Source: Eutreptiella sp. 'Long Island Sound 2002'
Lineage: Eukaryota; Euglenozoa; Euglenophyceae; Eutreptiales; Eutreptiaceae
Assembly: GCA_964036045.1 (NCBI GenBank)
Contig: CAXIWF010000772.1
Span: 1-64,000, forward strand
Length of the DNA: 64,000 nt
Direction of reading: 5' to 3'
The notes under the pieces are model-generated. The model saw nothing but the letters and a program-made list of their open reading frames with translations. It searched no databases and was not told the origin of the DNA. The position numbers were made by a program, and so were the translations under genes. This document shows, in pieces, positions 26,001 to 36,700 of this stretch. Positions within the stretch are counted from its first letter, which is position 1. Each line of letters starts with the position of its first letter.

Positions 26001-29000
26001 TGGCAGTCAATGCGGCAGCCGCTGCAGCAACCACAGCAATGGTCTGCCGTTGGGTATGTTAAGGTGTGTTCAGGCATGTTCAGCCATGTTAAGGCATCAG
26101 AGCTCTTGCTTCACCCACATGAGCTCGCGGACGGCCGGCCGAGCGTACATTCGAAACCAGTACCAGATAGCCGACCGCGCGGCAGTTTGGCCCTCAGCCA
26201 TTTTGCAGACCCAGGTTCAAATCCCACTAAGCACAAACTTTTGACCCCCCACCCCACCCCACCCCCACCCCAAAAAAGTGGTACCCAAGTACCAGGGGGG
26301 GGGGGGGGTAGAGGGCTCAGAATCGAAAAATTCATTGGGGGATCATTTTGTCTTGCAAAATAATGATTTTACAAGGGAATAGACATCCACCATCATGCCT
26401 TGGGGTATGCTACGCAAATGACAGTGGGAAAACATGAAATCGCCTCGAAGAGAGGTTGTTAGATCAAGCGCAGGCGCGAACGCCATACACCCCCCTTTTT
26501 CGGGGAAAATATGGCTGGGGGGCACCCCAGGGGGGGCAGAGGGGGTGGGTGGGTGGCGGGGGGAAGGGAGGGGGGGGCACGTCGGGGCAACGTCCATGCC
26601 AAACAGTTTGTTCTACTCAGGCAAGGGACTGTGGACCCCCCATTCGTTCACTTTGGAGCCCTGGTCAGTCATTGGGGGGCTCGGGGTGGACCTGCTGCCA
26701 ATGCCTACATCCAACAGCACAAAGCACCCCTCGCCCTCTCTGCGGCCCTGCTGCGGGGGCTGGGGGAACCAACCAGGGCACACCTGCCTCTCCCGAGACA
26801 CAGTCCGCTCCTTCTCCAACGCCATGATGCAGAGCCGCTGCTGCAATTCACTGGTCTCCAGCATTGAGAACTCCTGTGGGGCCGGGTGTCGTGCGGGGGC
26901 AGGGGCGTCTAGGGCTGCGCTCAGGATGGGGGAGGGCGGGAGAAGGGGGGGGTTCCCAGTGCAGTGCAAAGCAGTGGAGGTGCTGGGAAGGTGGGGGGTA
27001 CAGGCAAGCCAAGCCAAGCCAAGCCGATCGATGCTGGGTCAGGGGGGTCCTTGAGAGAGGAAAAAAAAGAAAGAAAATAGTTCCTATACACAGTTTTCCC
27101 AAAAAGACCGCGTGTAGCTCATATGTTCAACCATGGTTGGTGGCGGTTGGCGGTTGGCGGTTGGCAACTGGCGGTTGGTGGCGGTTGGTGGCGGTTGGTG
27201 GCGGTTGGCGACGATTGGTGGTTGGTGATTGGTGGTTGGTGATTGGTGGTTGGTGGTTGGTGGCGGTTGGCGGTTGGCGGTTGGTCGCCGCTGGCGGTTG
27301 GCGGCGGTTGGTGGTTGGCGGTTGGTGATCCCTTGGGGCGGTCCTTAACAAAAAAAAAATCTAGTTCCTAAAGGACCCCCCTGTGCTGGGTGGGTGGGTG
27401 GGTATTGGACCCTCCCCCCGTGGGGGCGGGTCATTGTGAAGGGCTTGCATCGGCGATCCGACCCTCCCCGTCATCGTGCCCCCTTTGCTGCGGAAGCCAC
27501 TCGTTGGCAGACGCCAAATCAGAACTGCCCTCGGCCGTCCTTTCGGAGCAACGTCTCAACAGGTCCCCCGGTAAAACCAAATCCAGGACTGCACAGACCC
27601 ATCGCGCAGTGCGCCCCTGCCCGCGCGCACGCCCACCTGGTGGCAAGTCCGCTGATAGTGGCTGCGCTCCGTCCACTCCAGGGTCTGCAATTGGGAGGAC
27701 TGATACGCCCAGTGGGACTGCTCCAGGCTCATCTCCGGGTCCCGGGTGGTCTCCAGATCGTGGAGGCTGAGCGTTGCGTCCCACGGCCGGCTGGCCACCA
27801 CTGCGCACACCAACGGACGTGGGTGGGGCGGGGACCTTCCAGCCGGACCCCACAGAGTCTAGTGCTACGTCTCAGCGCCATTGGGCCCCCTTTCCAATGA
27901 CGCCCACGTTGCATTGCCGGGCAGTGCAATGCTGCAGCCCTGAACAGGGCTGCAGCATTGGGCAATGGCCTATGCCCCCGAAATACGGATGGCCACAAAA
28001 TTCAGCCCCGGCCAGGCCTCCGTGAGTGACCCTTCCGGAGCGGGAGCTGCATCGCTACCACCAGGGGCACCACCGCGGGGGGGGGGGGGGGCTTGCCGCA
28101 GCCGAAGGCGGGGCTTCAAAGCGGAGGCAAGCCCCCCCCCCCTTCGGTCGCAAGGGCGCCCTTGTAGAGCGACGGTGACACCAGCGCCACCCCACAGGCC
28201 GTGCCCCGCACAGTCCAAGGCCTCGTACCACGCCCCGTGCCCTTGCCGGGCCACGCGCCGGCGCTGTCCATCGCCGATACCGTTGCCCTCCGGCACCGCC
28301 TCTCGTCGGTAGGCCTCGACCATTGCCCTGCGCAAAGCACATCGCGACCCCCCGGAGGCAGCGCACACACCGAGATCTCTGCTGGGCTCCGGCGGCGGGC
28401 GCAGCGCGGCATGGCGCCGCAGCTGCTCCATCTCCTGCTTCAGCTCGCGGATCTGCAGCTGTTGGCCATCAGAAATATCACGGACCAGCCGCGCGAGTTG
28501 TGAGAAGTCGGCCCGTTGTGAGCGATGGCTGTGGGTCCGGAGACAAGGGGACAGGGATGCATTAGAAGGAACGGGGCCTCAGAGGCGGTTCGATAAGGCG
28601 GTTCGAGGAGGTCGCCAAAGCGGTTGGGGGGCGGTTCCCGTCGGTTACAAATGCCATTGAAGCCGGCACTTGCCGCCAGGGGGACGGCTGGGCGCCGTGG
28701 AGGGGGGAGTACCTCCCCCCATTCAAATGCTTCCCTGGGGACTAGGGACCGTGCCACGCCGTGCACGTCCCCCCGCATCTCCCCAAGGCACTCACGCTCG
28801 GCGGTTGGTCGCAAACCGTCAGCGGTTGGCGGTCCAGACCTTCCGCGATGAAGGAGCGCCCCGGCCCAGAAACCGCGTGGAACCCGCTCATCGGCGCGCG
28901 CTCGCACCGCGCGACCCGCCCCGACTTCGCCCTCGGGAACAGAACAAAGGCGGCGGGCTTATGTCAGTTGTCGACATTGACGCAAACTGGGCCAATGGAG

Positions 29001-32000
29001 TGTTTTGCCGTTGGCGACGGCTTTGGCGGAGCCCCCATCGTATCCCCCCGCCCCAAAGCGAAGAGGGGCCAGGACCACACCTGGAGCGCGTTGCTTCCGC
29101 CGTGTGACTGACGCTCACGCTCACGCTGCTGCTGTTGGTCGTTGGGGAGTCCGGTTCATGGCGAGAAACGTGGACCGCGTAATGCGACGTCTGCTGGATA
29201 CGGCCCTCCGCCTACAGAACACCCAGATGATGGACGGCCTACGCCATGGACAAAGGGGGGGGGGGGGCATGTGGTGGCGGTGGGGGTGGGGGGGGGGGGG
29301 GGATTGGGCAAGGGGAACAACCGCTGGCCAATCGGGGCAAACGGGCACATCTGCGGGCACAAGGGCTCAACGGCTGCAAAGAGAGGCAAGTGGCGGAACT
29401 GACGGGCGGGATACGTCCGGTGCAACACAGTTCAGTGGTCGCGGGGGGGAGGGGGGGAATGCCCCACAGCACCCGTGGCCAACGCTCAGCGGCGCAGCAA
29501 ATGGCAGACGCTCCTGCCACTTAAGCGGCCGGTAGGAGCAACCGGAGGATCTACATCCTCTGGTTTGTGTGAGGCCCCGTGCGGTTGCCTCGTGGCGAGA
29601 TCCATCATTGGTCTTCCAGTGCCAAATGCAGGAGGTTCCATCAAGAGGGCGGTCATCAAACACTGTGGGGGCCTGTGAGCGAGCACGCGACCCGCCGATG
29701 TCAGCGGGCGTCAGCTGGGCTGTTGTTGTCTGTTGACTTACCCTCGGAGGCGGCCGAACGTGCGGCCCTCTGCGAGGGGGCTCACGAGACCGTGAGTCAC
29801 ACGCACACGCACGAACAGTACGGCTGTCGCCCCATTGAATGAGTACGTGAGCCGACTGCTCCCATTCAGTCGAGTACAGCGGTGCCGTTACGTCTACTCG
29901 GGTTGTGTGGTCAGCCAACGCAAAACAGTTGCAGGCACTGTGGATCATGTTCAGGGGGCGGCAAGGAGTCCAAGAGGAGGATGCTCTGCAGCTGTCCCAG
30001 AAGCCTAGGCTACGCCAAACAGTGTGAGGGTGTGTGAGTGCAGTGATGGGGGGGGGGGGGGGCTGAGGACGTGTGTGTGAAAGGGAAGGTGGGTGGGTGG
30101 GTGCAGGGATGTGATGGGGTGCAGGGGTGTGAGGGGGGTTTGAATGAGGGTGTCGGGTGGTATGCAGGGGTGCGCAAGGCCGGCCGCGGGGCGGGGGCGG
30201 GGGGCCAACCGACAATGGCGGCGTAGATTGCCGGTTGGCACCCCCGGTCTCAGGCACTGTAGTGGAGGCATACATCCGGCCTGTGACTGTGGGCGGGGGG
30301 GGGGGGGTGGTACCAACGGAAAGTCCAGAAGCGGGAGGAGATGTGGTGAGCGGTGCCTCCAATAGCCGTGGGGCAAAGGGGGTCAGGTCCCAAGGACCCT
30401 TCGACATGCGTACGGGCGTGAGTCTCTTGCGTTGGGGTGTAGCACCCCTCCAACTCAAAGGAGGCCCCACGAACCCGCCTCAAACTCCAGGAGGGTTCGT
30501 GCTCGTTCAAACTCGAAGGGGGGGGGGTTGCTTAGTGGGGGGGGGGGAGTCAGGGTGGGTTCCTAGTGAGGAGCCTTGTGGATGGCGCTGGGTCCTACTC
30601 AGTTGCCCATAGCGCGGGGCTCCTTCCTACGGAGCTGACTGGCATGTGGGGCCAGGGCAGGGGGTCACCCCCAGCCCCCCCCCCCCCCCGACCAAGCAAA
30701 GGCCTGGGGGGGGATCAACAGGGGGGGGGGGGCTAAGACCTAATTAAGGTGAGCTAAGCAAAGGTCTCAGTGCAACCTTTGGTAGACGTTCCCAGCTGCC
30801 TGCCAAGAGCTACTGGATTGCAACCACTCAATGGCACTTCAAAGAGGAGGGTTGGGCGCGAGGGGGGTGCCATAAAGGCCGGGGATGCCGTCTGGTACAT
30901 CCGGGTGTGCACGTGTTCGCTTCTGAGAAGGGAATCCTCCACTCGTGGATAGGGGTTGGTTGTCCACCCAAAACTGGGTTGGGGGTGAAGAGGGCGGGCT
31001 CAAAACCCCGTGAAAGGTGTGGAGCCCGCTCGCCTACCCCTGACAGCCAGGGAATTATTTTGACGGGGTGAGAGTGGGACACTTGTCCCGATACTTACAA
31101 GTGCTGCTGGCGGGGGGGGGGGGGGGGCACGAGCCTGTTGAGGTTCAGGACGCTCTTGTGGCAGGGGGGGCGGGGGCGTCACACCGAGCTCCTTCATTCC
31201 CGGCCAACCCCCGTTGCGCATAAAATGAAGGGGGGGGGGGGGCTCCAACTCAATCGGGACCACCCTCACTCACTCAGAGGGGAACTGGCCATAAAGGCTC
31301 AGTAGGTGTGCCAGTGGGCAGTTCCAGGTGCACGCGGCGGTTTTGATCATTAGAATCAGAGAGCGGGGGGGGGGGGGGGCTTGCAGCACCGGTGCAACTC
31401 AATGGCGTAGGCAAACCTCGTCATTGACCTTCTTGAGGGCTTGCAACCGCGAGACCAGTGCAGACTCCTCCTCCTTCAGCTTCTGCCGCCGTTCCTTCCG
31501 CTGTTGCTTCTGCAGAATGCAAGTGGTCCTGCCGGTGTCTCAATGGCAAAGGCATGCAGTGGGCACAGCCTGGCCCCAACCCAATGGGCATAGTACACCG
31601 TGGCTTTTGTGGAATGGGTGGGCGTTTGCAAACGCGGCCGGGGTTGATGGAGGTGGGCCCCCCCTCGCCGACCGTAAAGGGCGGTCTGTGAGTTGGGCTT
31701 GGCGGCATTACATTGGGAACTGGAGGAATGCGGTGTGCACGGCGAATCTTGTGCTCTCGGGAGCTTCTTAGGCACGAGTGCTGTGGGGGATGTTGAGGGG
31801 CTGGGGAATGGAGGGGGGGGGGGTGAGCCAAGAAAGCCGATGAATGTGAAGGGAGGTAGAGGTTTGAGTTTTGTGCTGAGAGCTCGACGGCCATTCCCGG
31901 GCACCAGGGGATTATCACATCCGCTGCCCGGACATGGGGCCCACATTGTTGCCTTTCGTGCCCCAAGACAACCGCTGCCAGACCCATTCCGACTCTTTGG

Positions 32001-33681
32001 TGTGGCCTATCCCCTGCGGTCCCTCGTGGGATGGCTGCGGCGGGGGCGGCACTGGGGATGCCCACGGAGGCGGCAGAGCCGGGGAGGCGTCACGACGACC
32101 ACTCCTCAGGCGTGTCCTGGAGGGCGGTCCTCTGTGGGGCCGTTCATTACGGGCGGCACTGGCCAACACATCGCACACACCGCTTCAGTGCCCCTCAGCC
32201 CCAAGCCAGTGGACCGAGGAAAACCCCGGGGCAGCCCCCGACCAAAAAAAAAAGGAAATGTGACGTGCGCTTGACCCAACAACTGCGCACACCGCCAGAG
32301 CCAAGGCAGCCAGGCACCGCACACAGCACTTGCCACTAGCGTCTGCCAGCTCAGACATGATCGGATGGAGCAGGGTCCTACTGGGCCACGCACTGGACGC
32401 AGCACGTTCCGACTGAGTTCCGGTGGTGCGCGGGCGGGTATTACTGAGTGGCCTTTGATACGGGGCCGATCGCTATTTCTCAGTTTCTCTGTCAAAGCTA
32501 TCAAATCATCGAGTACAACATCCATCTGAATGGGGGCATGGGCAGCGAGAGGACATGAGAACCTGCACCCGCAGTCGGTAATGAAGGCCCCAACAATTGG
32601 CCATTCACCGCGGTTGACGGTGGACTGCTGGAGGTTGGCGCTTGGCCGCCAGCCCAGAGGGTGGTCCTTCAAGGCCGGTCCTTCGTGGAAAAAAACTCAA
32701 ATTCTGGTCGTTAAAAGCCTGCCCGAGTCCCAAGCCCCAGCAAATCCAGGACCCAGAAAAACTCCACCCCATCCCCAACCCCCAGGGGGAGGGGGGTCTG
32801 TGTTGTAGTTCCCACCACCCACCCCCTCCATACCTCTATGCAACCCCCCCCCCCCCCCGGAGGCCACGATCGAATGACAATCTCTGCTCAAACTGCGAGG
32901 TTTCCCCTGAGGTGTGTGTGGGGGGGGGGGGGGGGGTTCTCCACGCGAAGCACAGGCCCGGCCGAAGGAGCTGAGGAGCGGTCCTCCAAGACAATCCTGA
33001 ACGACAAACCGAAGCGCACCTGCATCAACTTCAAGCGCTTGCTCTCCTCCGTCTGCATTGCCTGCTTCAGGTGGTGGATGCGGGAGGCCACGGCCTTTGA
33101 ATTGGAGGTGGAAGTGGAGGTATCCGATCCACAGGTCTGCAAAGAGGAGCCGTGCGGTATTCGTACATGTGGTGCGGGGGGCAGGGGATGGGCACGTCCG
33201 GGCGGTCCGGGGACAGGGCCGCAGCGGAGATGCACCAGAACTGGGAGGGACTTGCATGCGTCACCTCCCAATCCTCTTGTCATGCCCCCCCATGTCCACC
33301 CCCATCCCACGCAGCACTGTGCCATGGAAGGCATGGCCATGGCGGGAATTGGCTGGAGAGGGCATTGGGGCATGCATCCCTCCCTTGAAGCATCTGAGCG
33401 GTCCGGTCTGAACATTCCCGCTGTCGCGTGTGGGTGTGTGCATGTGTGTGTGTGTCTGTGTGTGTGTGTGCCCCCATTTGATTCAACAAAACCACAGCGT
33501 TCGCCAGGATACATCACCCCTCTGCAGCTCGTGGGTGTGTGCGCGCGCACGTGCATGTGACGCCCAATTACGCGAAGAACTTCAAAGCCTTTGCTATCAT
33601 ACATCACCACTCTACAGCTCTGTTCGCACTGCAGCAGTGTTTGGTCATCGCCCCATGCAGCCTTTCCTCCCTCCCTCTCTG

Positions 33682-33769
<88 letters not shown>

Positions 33770-36700
33770 CCAAGGTATCAAGTACATTCATGCTCAAACT
33801 GTGAGGTTCAATATTCCTACATCCTACCGCTACTGTAAACCATCAGTTCTGTGTTCGGCCCTGCAGGGGGGCAGCCCTGACGGGCTCTGGATCTCCATAT
33901 GAACAGAGGTGCTGCCAACACACCGCAGCTCCTGGCCCTTGGACCCCGCCACAGTGCAACAAGACACACATTGCATGCGCATGTGCCCTACCTCTCCCCA
34001 CAGACCCTCCCCCTGCATCCCTGCAGAAGTCAGGGGGGGGGGGGACTGGCATTCCCCCCCCTGGCTACAAGGCCCTGGCCGCGGTCACCTATTCTACATA
34101 ACATTAGAGCGGACGTGTGTGTGTGTGTGTGTGTGTGAAGCCCAACCTTTCAAATCATGCTCAAACGGCAAGGCTCAACACCTGAAGGCCTAAATGAAGC
34201 TGTAAAACCACCAGTTCATTGTCCGCTCCAATGACCTGCCTCCGGCCAACGACCCTGGCCCTGATCGAGAGTCTTCTTGGGCCAACATGCCCTGTGCCCC
34301 TGCCGCCCTACGCCCCGTTTCGTGCTCTCGTTCCAGCCCCCCCTTGTGCTCTCTGCGCTTTCTTTCGGGGGCCCATCTTGGGGGCAAACCCACTGTGCTG
34401 TGTGTTGGTGATGATGCGCTAGGGATGGTAAGCCCATGTAGTCTTGTATAGGGAGGTGGGCATATGCATCCAAAGCTCGTTCTTTCTTGTTGCCGGCCCT
34501 CGCTGTCCGATGTTGGCTAGTATCTCTGCACTGGGGAGGGGAGTGTAGGGTAAAGGACTCCGAGAGGAAGAACGTGCAGGTGGGCCAGCCCTCCGGCCGC
34601 CGAGGAGACCCTGAAGCGCTCTGAGAGAGCATATTTATGGCCACGAGGGAAGGCCCTTTGGTTTGTCAACGGTATGCCTGACCATGTCAGGTTTGCGTAC
34701 ATTTTTGAAGATTTGAAGATGTCAATTGAAGATGATTGGGAAGTCCTACTTGCACTGAACAAGCCTACATGGTCGTGAGTGCCAGCAAGCGACGTGGGTA
34801 TTGTCCAGTCCACAAGCTCCTCAATGTGAAGGGTGTATGGCATCTATGCTCTTCTCATGGAATGCAGATACATGCGTCACTCCTCGAACAAACGATGAAG
34901 AGTCACCCCGATGAGAGTCCTTGTTTGGTCGGTGGTGAACTTATGCCCTCTATGTATTCCACAACCTCCACACTACACCATTTGTGACCACAAGTACCAC
35001 CAAGAACAATATCACCACAATCACAACCGCCAAAATCCAGACTTACATCAACATTGCCTGCCCCCATCCAAGGATCTAAACCAATTGACCACGGCTTCCA
35101 CACAACATTCCGTGATGGGGAGGCCCCCTCCCTCCCACCCTCCCTCCTCCTGATCTCCCCCAGGGCATACCGGGGAGCGCACGGCGCTTCTCCCTTTCAG
35201 TTGTGCAGACGGTGTTTGCATGGCGGTCTGTGCTTCGTGCAGCATTGTTATCATATCCTGCGGATCGGGCACAAGGGGCAGCCAATCGATTGACACATGG
35301 CAAGGCTTAGCAATTTCAGCGACCGATCAGCACGACGTAGCGTGTGGCAGTGCAATGACTGACCATACCTCCTGTTGCCGCCGCTGCACGGCGTGCTCCC
35401 GCGCTATGGTACTCATCATCATTGCTCGAGGGGAGCTGGTGCGGCTGTGGCCGCTAGTGGGGGCAGCTACCTGCGGTCTGGTGGACCGCAGCTGCAGGTT
35501 AGGGTGTTTGAGCTGAGGCTGGCCTGTACAAGAAGAGGCACATTGTTCTCTGACGTGACTGAGGGGGGCAGACATGTACGGAAGTTGGGGGCGTACAGGG
35601 GGGCATCAGGGCAGATGCAGAGCAACGGTCCCAACGATGATGATAAGGGGGAGGGCTTGGCCCTTTTCGGAAGACGATGATCCAGCGATCTAGATTCCTT
35701 TCTTCCGGGCCTCAGGACTGTACAACGTTCCCAACACCCTCCACAACACCGACACGCAGCCCTCCACAGACGCCCCTACCACACCTTTCCAGCCTCTGCA
35801 CAGCCCAACACCACTCCATAGCCCCCCACAACCCAAACTCTTCCACAGCCCACGCCCCTCCATACCTCTCTCCAGCCCTCCGCTCCCCTCCACACCCACA
35901 CTACTTCACAACCCCTCTCCATAATCAAGACTCGAACTAGGACCGAGCTGGGTCCTAGTCTTGCGTAACGCATTGGAGATCACCGTTGAAGAAAGACCGC
36001 TTGCTTTAGAGATGTGCCTCGACGGTCAGGACGATGGTCCTGAAAAATGGCTCAAAAACGGCTCATTTTCACCTCAAAATGGACCACCGCGTGGCACCAC
36101 GGCATGGTCCATGCCTGATTGAACACCCATTTGCCATTATTTGACAGCCCAATCGCCATGGAAGAAACACGGCCCTCATTGCAAACGCCCGCGTAACACA
36201 CCGGCGATCGTCCTGAACTTTCAGGACGATCGTCCTGAAAACAGCCCAAAAACGGCCATTTTGGGACACTAAATCGGCCGTAGAACGGGCTAGACGGCTC
36301 AAAACGCAATGAAACTTGTTTGGGGTGATGCGCATTTGCTCCCCGGTCGTTTTGAGCTACTTGGATGCCGGTTTTGAGCCACGGGGTGGTCGCAAGGACT
36401 TTTGGACCTTCTGCTGCTTGCTGCTGCTGCTGCTGCTGCTTGCTGTTGCTGCTAAAACGTGTTGCTCAGCCTTGGCCCCTAAAAGGTGGTGTAAAACCTC
36501 GACAAGGTAAACCCAGCTCGGTAACCCTCCCTACAAACATCCTCAACGGAAAATTGACTTTTGCTAAAGGGCTTGCAACTTGGAGGCCGATTGGGGTGTG
36601 TAGGGGGGTGCAAGTGGGGACGGGGCTGGGAAGAGGTAGAGGGGCGTGGTCAGTGTGGAGGGGCGTGGTATGGTTTGGTGGGATGTGGTGTGGTGTGGTG

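Noticed and set aside
26190-26235. Possible tRNA gene (GGTTCAAATCC B-box)
   Set aside because: The T-arm flanks do not pair, and no acceptor or D-arm could be drawn; at most a SINE remnant.
28800-28960. Extra gene 1 exon (RARADERVPRGFWAG frame)
   Set aside because: Exons at 29081-29211 and 28182-28528 already join in phase, and the proposed acceptor here is weak and phase-incompatible.
29367-30470. 367-codon minus-strand open frame
   Set aside because: Pro/His/Thr-rich translation of simple repeats within an intron that joins cleanly across it.
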